From the NCBI RefSeq assembly GCF_017488845.2, contig NZ_CP083370.1, forward strand, positions 2,170,001 through 2,234,000: a stretch of DNA of 64,000 nucleotides. Direction: 5' to 3'. Shown in pieces: positions 34,754 to 43,970 of this stretch. The notes under the pieces were generated by a model. The model did no database searches, was not told the origin of the DNA, and saw only the letters and a list, made by a program, of their open reading frames with translations. The stretch is from Ensifer canadensis (GTDB taxonomy: Bacteria; Pseudomonadota; Alphaproteobacteria; Rhizobiales; Rhizobiaceae). Made by a program: the position numbers and the translations under genes. How positions within the stretch are numbered: position 1 is the first letter of the stretch; every line of letters begins with the position of its first letter.

Positions 34754-36288
34754 GCCGCAACCTCCTGTGTGCTGGACTCCGGACCGTGCAGAATGTCGCG
34801 CAGGACATCGTCCATCGACACTTCCGCGGTAAGCCTGTCAGAGACGACTGAGCCTCGAAAAATCGTGATCACTCGATCGGCGAGCTCGTGAACCTCCTCG
34901 ATGTCGGTGGTGAAAAACACCAACGACATCCCCCTCCGGGCGAGTTCGCGAAGCTGTTTGTAGATTTCCGTTCTGGCACCGATATCGACGCCGCGGGTCG
35001 GTTCGTTAAGAATGAGAACCCGCGGTTCGAGAGCGACTGCCTTTGCGAGAGAGACCTTTTGCTGATTACCACCACTGAGGGTCGAAACGTCGTGGGGAAG
35101 ACGTCTGGCATCAATCTGGAACTGAGCCGCCAGGTTACGGGCACGCTCGCGGGCCTCCGAACGTCGAACGAGTCCAAAGTGGCTTACGCGGTCGAGGATC
35201 GACGAATAGATGTTTGTCTCGATCGGAGCTTCCAGGAAGACGCCTTTACCGGCCCGGTCTTCGGATACGTAAGCGATTGACGCCTTTATCGCATCCGCGA
35301 TCGAGCGGACTTCCACCACCGACCCATCCAGTTCGATCACGCCAGCGTAACCTGGCCTCAGACCAGCGATCGCTTCCACGACAGCATCTGCACCGGAACC
35401 GAGCTGTCCGACTACGGCCAGGACCTCCCCTTCACCAACTTCCACAGACAGTTTCTTGAAGCGGCCGGGGACTGCGAAGTCTCGAAGCTTCAGCCGCGAC
35501 TTACTCGCGGTAACTGACACGGCCTCGGCGAGTGCATGTCGGCTGCCCACTTCGCGACCGATCATGGCCTGTACCAACTGCTCTGTTGTGAATTCCGTCG
35601 TAGGTCTCGTCGTTACCCTTTCGCCGTTCCGGAACACGGTGATGCGGTCGGTAAGCTCGAATACCTCGGGCAACCGGTGACTGATGAAGACGATCGTTGA
35701 ACCTCGTTCCTTGAGCAAACGCACTGCCTTGAAAACCCGGCGGATTTCGCTGTCGGACAGCGTCGCGGTGGGCTCGTCCAGCATAAGAATTTTCGCCCCA
35801 CGAACTACGCCGCGTGCGATTTCGACAAGCTGTTGTTCCGCCAGGCTCAACTTCCGGGCAGGTGCGTTCAGGTCAACGTGTGCCAACCCGATTTCGTCCA
35901 GCTGGCGTCGAACCGCCTTGGCGTGGGCCGTTCGGCGCAGGAATTCGCCGGCTGCCGGATCGCCGATCAGCACATTGTCGAGAACCGTCAGGTCCGGAAT
36001 GATCGACAGTTCTTGGTGGACGATGGAAATCAGTCGGGGGTCGGTCCTCTTTCCGGCCTTGAGTTGGACCCCGCCGACGGTGATCTCGCCTTCGGTCGGA
36101 GCAACGAGGCCGCCGAGAGTCTTGACCAAGGTGCTCTTGCCAGCGCCGTTCTCGCCGCAGAGACCGTGTATTTCTCCGGCCTGAAGCTCGAAGTCGATGT
36201 TTTTGATGGCGACAACGCCACCGTACGTCTTCCGCAGACCACGAACATCAAGAATGGTGCTGTCATTGACGGATGTTTCAGCTGACAT
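34750..36288 (-). CDS. CUT2-type ABC transporter ATPase with two nucleotide-binding domains, 512 aa
   Basis: NBD1: Walker A GENGAGKS at 45-52, signature LSLAEQQLVEIARGV, Walker B ILMLDEPTATL. NBD2: degenerate Walker A GQLGSGADA, but intact LSGGNQQKVSLAKA and LILNEPTRGVD. This is the normal state of the family, in contrast to the more decayed NBD2 of importer 1. Second gene of the operon, 23 bp after the Dabb gene. Confidence 0.93.
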   Translation of the reverse strand: MSAETSVNDSTILDVRGLRKTYGGVVAIKNIDFELQAGEIHGLCGENGAGKSTLVKTLGGLVAPTEGEITVGGVQLKAGKRTDPRLISIVHQELSIIPDLTVLDNVLIGDPAAGEFLRRTAHAKAVRRQLDEIGLAHVDLNAPARKLSLAEQQLVEIARGVVRGAKILMLDEPTATLSDSEIRRVFKAVRLLKERGSTIVFISHRLPEVFELTDRITVFRNGERVTTRPTTEFTTEQLVQAMIGREVGSRHALAEAVSVTASKSRLKLRDFAVPGRFKKLSVEVGEGEVLAVVGQLGSGADAVVEAIAGLRPGYAGVIELDGSVVEVRSIADAIKASIAYVSEDRAGKGVFLEAPIETNIYSSILDRVSHFGLVRRSEARERARNLAAQFQIDARRLPHDVSTLSGGNQQKVSLAKAVALEPRVLILNEPTRGVDIGARTEIYKQLRELARRGMSLVFFTTDIEEVHELADRVITIFRGSVVSDRLTAEVSMDDVLRDILHGPESSTQEVAA

Positions 36289-36311
36289 GCGCTCCTCCCA
36301 AAGCTTGGTCC

Positions 36312-36611
36312 TTAGACCGTGTAGTCCACCTGGTACCGGGCCGTCCGTACACCCTCTAGCTGCCGGCGGACCTCGAGGTGCGCAGGATGCTCGGCATATG
36401 CTGCTAGCGCAGCCTCGTCCTCGAACTCAGTGTAGAGAACCACATCACATGCATAGGAAACGCGACTGACGTCGATACCGACCTCAAGGCTGCGAAGGCC
36501 GGGAACCCGCCCAATCAGCCCTTCGAACCGTGCTTTGACGTCGGCTGCTGCTGAGAGCTTCTGCTCGACATCTTCCCCCTGCACGTTCCACATCACAATG
36601 TGTTTGATCAT
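36312..36611 (-). CDS. Dabb-family (stress-responsive alpha/beta-barrel) protein, 99 aa
   Basis: MIKHIVMWNVQGE and the C-terminal half VVLYTEFEDEAALAAYAEHPAHLEVRR are typical of dimeric alpha/beta-barrel (Dabb) proteins, some of which are cyclases, decarboxylases or peroxidases of small ring compounds. AAAGGAATT precedes the ATG at 36611. As the first gene of the importer/hydroxyquinol operon it may catalyse or protect an early aromatic step. Confidence 0.85.
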   Translation of the reverse strand: MIKHIVMWNVQGEDVEQKLSAAADVKARFEGLIGRVPGLRSLEVGIDVSRVSYACDVVLYTEFEDEAALAAYAEHPAHLEVRRQLEGVRTARYQVDYTV

Positions 36612-36924
36612 GGATAATTCCTTTGAATAGGCTGCTATTATTTGAGGGGCGAAACGGCTCAGCGAAGAGGCACGCGGCGAACTAGGCCTTGCCTCTCGCC
36701 CTCGATCTGAACTGCTGTCTGAACCTCCACAACGTCGCGCCTCCACACGATTGAAACTAGAATACGAAATAGGGGACCGGGAAAAAGTGCCGCAGTCGGG
36801 AATGTCTTTCCCAATTGACGGGACAGTCGGCTGCGAACTGCGGCAAAATAAAAGGCGGCTGTCGATGAAACAGCCGCCTGATGGGATTGTCTTCAATCAA
36901 ATGGGGCCGAACTTCGCTCCCGGA
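36612..36924. other. intergenic region holding the operon promoter and an upstream terminator
   Basis: About 310 bp between the Zn-dehydrogenase gene and the Dabb gene, both on the minus strand. No gene is seen. It must contain the promoter of the ten-gene operon; the terminator of the upstream gene is at 36853-36879. An imperfect repeat (GCCGCAGTCGGGAATG / GACAGTCGGCTGCGAACTGCGGC, 36789-36844) could be a regulator site. Confidence 0.45.
36853..36879 (-). terminator. rho-independent terminator of the Zn-dehydrogenase gene
   Basis: A perfect 9-bp stem, AGGCGGCTG / CAGCCGCCT with a 9-nt loop, followed on the minus strand by TTTATTTTG. It lies 46 bp after the stop at 36925. Confidence 0.8.
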
Positions 36925-37998
36925 TCAGACCGACCGCGTTGAAACGAGGATTTTCATTTTTCCACCCGCAGGGTCGAGAAGCGGCTTGAAGCCACGCTCT
37001 ACGACCTCTTCCAGCGAAATCTCGTCATCAACAATCCGTTCTGCCGGAAACAAGCCAGACTTCATCATCTCGAACACGCGCGGCCAGATCGTAAGGGGGT
37101 AGTTCAGTGACCCGCGGAGCGTGATGTCCCGCATCGTCAGGTCGAAGGGGTCTATCTCTGCCTTGACGCCCATCAAGCCAACCTGAACAACGATCCCCTG
37201 TGCTCGTACCGCCGCTATGCACGACTGCAGCGCCCGTGGATTGCCCGCACATTCGACCGCAGCATCAACGCCAACTCCTTCTTCCGTGTTGGCTTTGATC
37301 TCGCCCATGAAGCCGGCGGCCGTGGGGTCCAGGAGTATCGCATCAGACGAAATCTTGGAGAGCCGCTTTCGACGATTTACATTGGGCTCACTAACGAATA
37401 TCCGACTTGCTCCAGCAGCCCGAGCCGCCAGAACCATGAGCGCTCCGATGGGACCCGCCCCGGTAATCAGAATACTACCCCCCGGCCCGATACCGGAACG
37501 GTCGATCGCGTGGACAGCAACCGCGGCGGGTTCAATGAGTGCGCCTTGTTGATCGGTGATGTAGTCCGGCATTTTGATCGCGTTATACTCATTAACGATG
37601 GCGCGCTCCGCCATGCCTCCCCAAGGCCAACTCAGACCGACGACAGACGCTTTAGGCCCAAGAAACGAAAGGTTTTGCCGACCGTAATAGTCATAACGAG
37701 GTCCTATCTGCGGCTGGATCGAGACACGGTCACCTGGCTTGACCGATTCCACGCCCTCGCCCACCGCGACGACTTTCGCGGCGAACTCGTGCCCCAGAAT
37801 CTGCGGCAGCACCGCACCGCTGTAAACGTTCGGCGTTTTCGGCGTGAAGATCGGACCGCTCTCGTACTCGTGCAAATCGGTGCCGCAGATACCGCAAAAG
37901 GTCGGGCCGACGAGGACCTGCCCATGCACTATTTCTGTCGGCTCTGGAATTCGTTCAACGCGAACGTCGTGCTTATCGTACAAGCGCGCGGCTTTCAT
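36925..37998 (-). CDS. zinc-dependent alcohol dehydrogenase (2,3-butanediol dehydrogenase-like), 357 aa
   Basis: Medium-chain dehydrogenase. Catalytic zinc ligands: Cys38 (GICGTDLHEY), His70-Glu71 (LGHEFAA); cofactor motif ITGAGPIGALMVLAARAAG. The lobe that normally holds the four structural-zinc Cys reads IQPQIGPRYDYYGRQ and lacks them, so the structural zinc is absent. It probably oxidises a secondary alcohol of a polyol. Divergent from the LysR gene (136 bp between starts). Confidence 0.9.
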   Translation of the reverse strand: MKAARLYDKHDVRVERIPEPTEIVHGQVLVGPTFCGICGTDLHEYESGPIFTPKTPNVYSGAVLPQILGHEFAAKVVAVGEGVESVKPGDRVSIQPQIGPRYDYYGRQNLSFLGPKASVVGLSWPWGGMAERAIVNEYNAIKMPDYITDQQGALIEPAAVAVHAIDRSGIGPGGSILITGAGPIGALMVLAARAAGASRIFVSEPNVNRRKRLSKISSDAILLDPTAAGFMGEIKANTEEGVGVDAAVECAGNPRALQSCIAAVRAQGIVVQVGLMGVKAEIDPFDLTMRDITLRGSLNYPLTIWPRVFEMMKSGLFPAERIVDDEISLEEVVERGFKPLLDPAGGKMKILVSTRSV

Positions 37999-38134
37999 TG
38001 GTCTCCTCCTGTGGCTGTGCCGTTACTCCGCACCACGTTTTGCGGCGAGCGTATCGCGACAATAGGCTTGAGCCCCACGGGAAAAAGATTGATAGTTGAG
38101 AAACACTTTCCCACTTGCCGCAAAAGTCATTCAC

Positions 38135-39049
38135 ATGGATAAATGGAACGAGATAGAAGTCTTCACGCACGTTGCTGAACTTGGCAGCGTCAGCAAGGCA
38201 GCGGAGGCTCTTGGAATGTCGGTGTCGGCCACTAGCCGCCACCTGATTTCTTTGGAGGAGCGCCTCAACGTCCGCCTCATCCAACGCACAACCCGCCAGC
38301 TCTACCTGACGGTAGAGGGCGAAAAATTCTACGGCAGAAGCAAAGACTTCTTACAGGGCATGAAAGAGGCCGAGCAGACCATCTCGGAGGTGGCCCTTAA
38401 TCCGACAGGATTGCTTCGCATTAGCGCCTCCCTGTCCTTCTGCTTGCTTCACCTGAACCCGATCATCGCCGAGTTCACCAAGCTCTATCCCAAAGTCACC
38501 TTCGACGTCGTCTCGTCGAACCGCTACTACGATATCATCGAAAATGGCGTGGACGTCGCTATTCGAACCCGCCGGGTCGAGGCTGATTCATCCATCACCA
38601 TCCGTCGACTTGCCGAAACCCGGCGTCTCTTGGCGGCGTCGCCTACATACCTCGAGCGCAGAGGTGTCCCCCAGGTACCAGACGATCTAAAGGCGCACGA
38701 CCTTATCCTTTACACCCTCGCCGACAATTGGAACGAACTGACCTTTAGGCAAGGGAATGAGACGGTGACCGTTCCGGTGACGGGTATGATCAATTCGAAC
38801 GACGGCCAGATCATCGTCAAAGCGGGTCTGGACGGTCTCGGGATCATGGCCCAGCCTACGTACATCATCCAAGAGCACCTAGAGGCTGGGCGTTTGGTGC
38901 GAGTTCTCGATGACTGGGACCTCCCTCGCCTCACGATGAACATTGCCTTCCCCACGCGCGCCCATCTGCCGGCTAGAACAAGGCTGTTTGTCGACTACCT
39001 CGTGAAAACCTTCCGGGAACGAGCCTACGAATCCATTTGGACTCAATGA
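38135..39049 (+). CDS. LysR-family transcriptional regulator, 304 aa
   Basis: HTH: FTHVAELGSVSKAAEALGMS and SATSRHLISLEERLNVRLIQ; effector domain LRISASLSFCLLHLNPIIAEF, VDVAIRTRRVEAD. The ATG at 38135 (MDKWNEIEVF) fits the family. It is divergent from the Zn-dehydrogenase gene and heads a row of same-strand genes (SDR, BKACE, FMN reductase), so it may control both directions. Confidence 0.92.
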   Translation: MDKWNEIEVFTHVAELGSVSKAAEALGMSVSATSRHLISLEERLNVRLIQRTTRQLYLTVEGEKFYGRSKDFLQGMKEAEQTISEVALNPTGLLRISASLSFCLLHLNPIIAEFTKLYPKVTFDVVSSNRYYDIIENGVDVAIRTRRVEADSSITIRRLAETRRLLAASPTYLERRGVPQVPDDLKAHDLILYTLADNWNELTFRQGNETVTVPVTGMINSNDGQIIVKAGLDGLGIMAQPTYIIQEHLEAGRLVRVLDDWDLPRLTMNIAFPTRAHLPARTRLFVDYLVKTFRERAYESIWTQ

Positions 39050-39174
39050 ATTATCCCGCTCAACGGGAAGATGTTTCTCATTGTGTGGGCTTTTTGCCGA
39101 TGCGGAGGTGTTAAATAGTTGCCAACGCGTAGTCGCAAGGAGGCGGCACGGCATCGAGCGCGTTGGAGGAGATC

Positions 39175-39897
39175 ATGCGTCTAAAAGACAAGGTTTGCAT
39201 CGTAACAGGTGGCGCACGCGGAATCGGACGCGCGACGGTCGAGCTCTTCGCAAAGGAAGGCGCAAAGGTCCATGCTTGCGACATTAGTTTTCGAGAGGAG
39301 TTCCAGGGCAGCGGTATCCAGAAGCATAAGCTCGATGTTACCGACTTCGCCAACTGGGAACAGGTAGTCAAAGACGTCCTCGCAATCGACGGTCGGATTG
39401 ATGTCCTCTTCAACAACGCTGGCACCGTCCACTCCTACGACGGTATCGCCGAGATTTCCATTGAGGATTGGAACAAAGTCATCGCTATCAACCAGACCGG
39501 CCCCTTCTACGGAATGAAGACTGTCATTCCGCACATGCGGGCGTTGGGCGGCGGATCGATAATCAACACGTCTTCAATCTGGGGCATAGCCGGTGCTGCG
39601 GGTGTTTCTGCATACACGGCCTCCAAGGCTGCCGTTCGCCACATGAGCAAGAATGCGGCGCTCACCTATGTCGGTGACAACATAAGGGTGAACTCTATCC
39701 ATCCCGGCATCATCGGTACACCGATGATTGAAGCCCAGGACGCGGGCATCACTCAGTCGATCGTTGACATCACGCCCATGAAGCGCCTGGGACGACCGGA
39801 AGAGATCGCGTTCGGAGCGCTATTCCTTGCCTCCGACGAGTCCAGCTACATGACCGGCGCGGAATTGGTCATCGACGGCGGGTACACGGCACCGTAG
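39175..39897 (+). CDS. SDR-family dehydrogenase, 240 aa
   Basis: Classical SDR: TGGARGIG at 11-18, CDIS (NAD-type Asp), FNNAGTV, Ser in INTSSIWG, YTASKAAV, C-terminal VIDGGYTAP. ATG at 39175 with GGAGGAG upstream. It resembles 3-oxoacyl-ACP reductase or cyclitol/sugar dehydrogenases. 22 bp before the BKACE gene, so the two are probably one unit. Confidence 0.92.
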   Translation: MRLKDKVCIVTGGARGIGRATVELFAKEGAKVHACDISFREEFQGSGIQKHKLDVTDFANWEQVVKDVLAIDGRIDVLFNNAGTVHSYDGIAEISIEDWNKVIAINQTGPFYGMKTVIPHMRALGGGSIINTSSIWGIAGAAGVSAYTASKAAVRHMSKNAALTYVGDNIRVNSIHPGIIGTPMIEAQDAGITQSIVDITPMKRLGRPEEIAFGALFLASDESSYMTGAELVIDGGYTAP

Positions 39898-39919
39898 TTT
39901 CCATCAAGGTCTTCGAAGA

Positions 39920-40804
39920 ATGTCTTATGTTCCTCAAGAACGCGTGATCATCACGTGCGCGGTGACCGGCAACTTGACCCGCCCGGACCAAACGCCGTTC
40001 CTGCCGATCACGCCGGAACAAATCGCTACAAGTGCATTGGAAGCCGGCGAAGCGGGAGCGGCAATCGTTCACATTCACGTCCGTGACCCAGAGACCGGCG
40101 CGCCGTCAATGTCGATCGATCTCTACCGCGATGTAATGCAACGAATAAGGAAGCATAGGCCCGACCTCCTGGTCAATCTCACCACCGGTCCCGGCGGACG
40201 CTTCGTCCCGTCCGAGGGCGACCCGAAGATCGCTGGACCCGGCACCACTCTGCTTCCTCCAGAACAACGGGTACGTCATATCGAGGAGCTACGCCCTGAC
40301 ATTTGCACGCTCGACCTCAATACGATGGTCTCTGGCGGTGAAGTCGTCATCAACCCGCCCCGAAACATTCGGATCATGGCGGAGCGCATCCGCAGAGCCG
40401 GCGTTGTGCCCGAGATCGAGCTTTTCGATTCAGGTGACTGCCATCTTGCGCGCGACCTTATTCGGGATCAGACGCTCGCTGGTCCCGGTCTTTTCTCGCT
40501 CGTGCTTGGCGTGAAGTACGGGTTCGAGGCGTCACCTGATGCCATGATGTATGCGCGCAGCCTGCTTCCTTCCGGTGCAATCTGGACCGGTTTTGGCATA
40601 GGTCGGCACGAATTCCCGATGGTCGCCCAGTCGTGGCTTCTCGGTGGGCACGTTCGCGTGGGAATGGAAGACAACATCTACCTGTCGAAGGGGGTTCTGG
40701 CCGAGCGGAACTCGCAGTTGGTAGAACGCGCAGTCGAACTGATCCGAAACCTCGGCGCGCGGCCAGCTACCACCGATGAAGCGCGGACGATGCTCTCGCT
40801 ATGA
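39920..40804 (+). CDS. beta-keto acid cleavage enzyme (BKACE, DUF849), 294 aa
   Basis: Condenses a beta-keto acid with acetyl-CoA to give acetoacetate and a shortened acyl-CoA. The zinc site His51/His53 lies in IVHIHVRDPETG; NLTTGPGGRF, DICTLDLNTM, PEIELFDSGD and GVKYGFEAS follow the family pattern. The substrate cannot be read directly. In this context 3-oxoadipate, the product of maleylacetate reductase, is attractive: cleavage would give acetoacetate and succinyl-CoA. Dehydrocarnitine or 3-keto-5-aminohexanoate are alternatives. Confidence 0.92.
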   Translation: MSYVPQERVIITCAVTGNLTRPDQTPFLPITPEQIATSALEAGEAGAAIVHIHVRDPETGAPSMSIDLYRDVMQRIRKHRPDLLVNLTTGPGGRFVPSEGDPKIAGPGTTLLPPEQRVRHIEELRPDICTLDLNTMVSGGEVVINPPRNIRIMAERIRRAGVVPEIELFDSGDCHLARDLIRDQTLAGPGLFSLVLGVKYGFEASPDAMMYARSLLPSGAIWTGFGIGRHEFPMVAQSWLLGGHVRVGMEDNIYLSKGVLAERNSQLVERAVELIRNLGARPATTDEARTMLSL

Positions 40805-40832
40805 ACGAATAGTTGCCTCCCAAGGCACCTCC

Positions 40833-40870
40833 GTGCTCCGCGTCCGCATTCCCTGCCGGACGCGGAGCAC
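40833..40870 (+). terminator. 14-bp perfect stem-loop after the BKACE gene
   Basis: GTGCTCCGCGTCCG pairs with CGGACGCGGAGCAC around a 10-nt loop, 28 bp after the stop. There is no T-run, so it may reduce rather than stop transcription into the FMN reductase gene. Confidence 0.65.
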
Positions 40871-40928
40871 ATCCTACGTCCCCGGCTCGCTCGGGCGCGC
40901 AATCCGGACTCCAAATTGAGGTATATGT

Positions 40929-41501
40929 ATGCACGACGCCCAAAAACTTCACCTAGTGGTCCTGGTTGGGAGCCTACGAAAACGATCTACCCATGCGGCG
41001 CTGGCGAGGTCCTTGGAAGGACTGGTCCCACCCGACACCCAAATCACGTTGCTCGGATCGGTCGGCGATATTCCTCACTATGACGCCGACCTTCAAGCGG
41101 AAGGGTTCCCGGCGGCCGTAACCGAAATGGCCCATGCGATCCGCTCAGCGGACGGAGTGATTGTGGTCACCCCCGAATACAACTACTCAGTCCCGGGCGT
41201 CCTCAAAAACGCACTCGATTGGCTGTCGCGGCTTCCAGAAGCGCCGTTCGGGGGCAAGCCAGTGTCACTGATGACCGGATCGCCAGGACCAATTGCCGGA
41301 GCCCGCGCTCAATATCACCTCCGCCAGATCATGGTCTTCCTCGACGCCCTCGTGTTCACGAAGCCAGAGGTGATGGTCGGGGGCATCAACACGAAGGTCG
41401 ACGTTGACGCCGGAGTGATAACGGACGAGGCGACCCGAACCTTTGTGGCCAATCACCTGAATGCCTTTGCCAGTTTCGTGAAGCGATTTTCTCGATTGTG
41501 A
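40929..41501 (+). CDS. NADPH-dependent FMN reductase / quinone reductase-like, 190 aa
   Basis: Flavodoxin-fold oxidoreductase: VVLVGSLRKRSTHAALA (phosphate-binding loop), TPEYNYSVPGVLKNALDWLSR (the FMN_red signature) and LMTGSPGPIAGARAQYHLRQ. Relatives reduce free FMN, quinones or azo dyes. Beside a hydroxyquinol pathway a quinone-reducing role would be useful, since hydroxyquinol autoxidises; that is inference. ATG at 40929. Confidence 0.9.
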   Translation: MHDAQKLHLVVLVGSLRKRSTHAALARSLEGLVPPDTQITLLGSVGDIPHYDADLQAEGFPAAVTEMAHAIRSADGVIVVTPEYNYSVPGVLKNALDWLSRLPEAPFGGKPVSLMTGSPGPIAGARAQYHLRQIMVFLDALVFTKPEVMVGGINTKVDVDAGVITDEATRTFVANHLNAFASFVKRFSRL

Positions 41502-41661
41502 TGCTCGATGGCTCCTACCGCCAGGATGCGGCTGTGGGAGCAAACGGCTTGCGCTTCATCGTTCTTCCTGAATGTGCGCTGGGCCCCGCGCTGCTACGTC
41601 GAAACGAAGACCATCGTCATTTTCCGGCTGCGGCAGCGGTGGGAGCGTGGGGCATTCTATA

Positions 41662-42036
41662 TTAGTCGCGAAACCTCCATCGCCGCAGCGCCGCATCGAC
41701 TTCCTTCTCAATCGCGTCTTTGTCCGCACCTGACAACGCATCTTCGGCTGCTTTTCGAACCCACGATGGATCGCGGGTATCGTACCCCAACGGGTCATCG
41801 GTCGCCCGCATGAAGGCGTCTTTCGAAGCCGACGGCTCCGTTTCGGCCTCCGACGCCGTTTTTGCCGGCTCACCGCCCGATCGTTTGGAGACCAAGATAC
41901 GTCGTCCGAGTGGACGAAATCCGATCTCGTCGAGACCAGACCCAAAAGAGCGGCCTTGGGGGCGTTGTTCCGCTCCTGGTTTTGACCCGCCTGGCCGAGA
42001 GCCCCGCCCCTTTCGGGAGCGACGTTTCTTTTTCAT
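41662..42036 (-). CDS. small basic protein encoded with the FtsH-like protease, 124 aa
   Basis: Unrecognised. The first 25 residues are Lys/Arg/Gly-rich (KKKRRSRKGRG), the middle is low-complexity and the C-terminus (WVRKAAEDALSGADKDAIEKEVDAALRRWRF) is an amphipathic helical segment. It starts 2 bp after the protease stop codon, so it is almost certainly co-translated. A partner, adaptor or substrate of the protease is a reasonable guess. Confidence 0.65.
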   Translation of the reverse strand: MKKKRRSRKGRGSRPGGSKPGAEQRPQGRSFGSGLDEIGFRPLGRRILVSKRSGGEPAKTASEAETEPSASKDAFMRATDDPLGYDTRDPSWVRKAAEDALSGADKDAIEKEVDAALRRWRFRD

Positions 42037-42038
42037 GT

Positions 42039-43970
42039 CTACGCTCCCATGCTGCGCGGAAGCTTTGCAAGGCTGACCGTCGGCCGACGGTGTCTTTCGA
42101 CGATCTCCCGGACCTCGTCGCCGGACAGCGATCTCGCTTCGATCAAGCGTCCGGCGATCTCATCCAGCGCGGAGCGTCGGCCCCGAATAATCTCCTTGGC
42201 TCGCTCGAACTCGTTGGCGATGACGTCGTGCACACGTTTCCGCAATCCGGGGTCGCTGGCGCGGAGTGCCTCGAGGCGGCTCGGCGCATTGTCCGCGACC
42301 ACCAACGTGTGTCCCATTCCCAGAGCGGCCTCCAGTAGGGTCGCGGTTCTGGTCACCGAATTCAGATCGGCATTATGGGAACCTGCCGCGCCGTCGAAGA
42401 ATGCCTCGAACACCACGGTTTCGGCAGCGATGCCTCCCAAAGTCACGGCGATATCGTCGAGGTACGCAGCTCTGGTCCTGCGCATGTGCGGCGGCATCGC
42501 GTAGGTCGCACCGCCGACCTGATTGCCGTTCCCAGGGATGGCGTACCTGGCAATTTTGACGCTCACCAGTTCACCGAACCCGAGCTCAACGGCGACAATG
42601 GCGTGTCCGGCCTCGTGGACCGCGACGGAATGAAGGTAATCGGCCGGAAGCTCGGGTGCCGGCGGCAATTCTCCGACAATGTGCGCGCCGCCGAAGCTTG
42701 CCTTTCGTCGTCGCGCCGTTCGTTTTGCAAACCGCACGAGCTGCCCGATATCGGCTCCGGAATAGCCCTCGGTCGCAAGGGTGAACTGCTCGGCCTGGTT
42801 CGGATCGAGGTCGATGCCGATGTGATACTTCAGAATTGAACGTCGGGCATTTTCATCAGGCAGCGTCACTTCAAAATGCTGTCCAAGCCTGCCTGACCGG
42901 CGGATTGCCGGGTCGAGGTGATCCGGGTTGTTACACGCCGAGACGACGACAACCCCTTTGCGCCGTTTGAAGCCGTCCAGCAATTCAAGGAAACCGGCGA
43001 TTGCGCCGCGCATGTAGCCACGGTTGCGGTCAGTTGCGCTTCGGTCTCCGAAAGTGTCGACCTCATCGATGAACAGAATCGCCGGAGCCTGTGCTTTGGC
43101 TTCATCAAAAGAGGCACGCATGGCTTTCAAATGGTCATCGAGGGAACCCGCCATCTGCCAGGCGGAAACAGAGCCGTAGATCAAAGGAACGTCGCAGGTC
43201 TTGGCCAGAGCACCGGCGAACATGGTTTTTCCCGAACCAGGCGGCCCGGAAATCAACACCCCGGCGTCGACCTCCTCCCACTGGATACGTTCCGCCTTGT
43301 AATCTGCCAAGTCGATCGCGAGGTCGTGCCCCCACTTCAGAAGCGCTCCGAACCCGTGCATTTCGTCAAGCGACGGCCCTTCGGGGTCTTTATTTACGGC
43401 AATGGTCGAAGCACGGGGATACTGGCGTAGCCGCTCCATCGCGGAAGCCGGCTGGCGACGGGTTTGGAAAGCCTGATGCAGTCGTGACCATGTCTCGGAC
43501 AACAGAATTTCGACGTCCCTCTCGGACACAGGAATGCCGAAACGTCGCAGCGCCGCCTCTGCCTGCCTTCTCATCGGAGACATGACGCTCACCACGACAT
43601 CGGCGAGCAGCCACGCCTCGGTGTCGAGCTGTCGGTCGGGCCCTGCGAAGAAAATCGCCTGGTCCTTGTTCAGGGCCACGATTTGGTCCCTATGGCGGTG
43701 CTCATCCCAAGCGGCGATACAGGGATTGTAATCCCGCTCCTCCCAGAGCCCCATCAGGAATACTTCGGCGGCTTGGGAGTAAATCGGCAAGTAGCAGTCG
43801 CCTTGAACTTGCAGGATCGCAATGAACTTCGAGTTCTTCCGATTCCGGGAGCGAAGCGCCGCCGCGATCGTGCAATAGGCCATGTAAACTGGCAGGGTAA
43901 CAAACGGATCGTCGTTTGGTTTTGACAGCCTCCATGGGCAGCGAAACCGCTTGTCAGAACGTCTAGCCAA
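42039..43970 (-). CDS. soluble FtsH-like AAA+ / M41 metalloprotease, 643 aa
   Basis: ATP-dependent zinc protease. Residues 1-190 are a unique region without membrane segments; the AAA+ module follows with Walker A GPPGSGKT (242-249), Walker B ILFIDE (298-303) and the second region of homology RRSGRLGQ (357-364). The peptidase part has HEAGH (452-456) and the third zinc ligand Asp535 (HNADLNS). True FtsH has two N-terminal membrane helices, so this enzyme should be cytosolic. TTG start at 43970 with GGGAGA 8 bp upstream, overlapping the phosphoesterase stop; Met30 is an alternative. Confidence 0.88.
   Translation of the reverse strand: MARRSDKRFRCPWRLSKPNDDPFVTLPVYMAYCTIAAALRSRNRKNSKFIAILQVQGDCYLPIYSQAAEVFLMGLWEERDYNPCIAAWDEHRHRDQIVALNKDQAIFFAGPDRQLDTEAWLLADVVVSVMSPMRRQAEAALRRFGIPVSERDVEILLSETWSRLHQAFQTRRQPASAMERLRQYPRASTIAVNKDPEGPSLDEMHGFGALLKWGHDLAIDLADYKAERIQWEEVDAGVLISGPPGSGKTMFAGALAKTCDVPLIYGSVSAWQMAGSLDDHLKAMRASFDEAKAQAPAILFIDEVDTFGDRSATDRNRGYMRGAIAGFLELLDGFKRRKGVVVVSACNNPDHLDPAIRRSGRLGQHFEVTLPDENARRSILKYHIGIDLDPNQAEQFTLATEGYSGADIGQLVRFAKRTARRRKASFGGAHIVGELPPAPELPADYLHSVAVHEAGHAIVAVELGFGELVSVKIARYAIPGNGNQVGGATYAMPPHMRRTRAAYLDDIAVTLGGIAAETVVFEAFFDGAAGSHNADLNSVTRTATLLEAALGMGHTLVVADNAPSRLEALRASDPGLRKRVHDVIANEFERAKEIIRGRRSALDEIAGRLIEARSLSGDEVREIVERHRRPTVSLAKLPRSMGA

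Noticed and set aside
34750..36288. Degenerate Walker A in NBD2 of the importer-2 ATPase as an anomaly
   Set aside because: This is the normal state of CUT2 ATPases; only the importer-1 protein goes beyond it.
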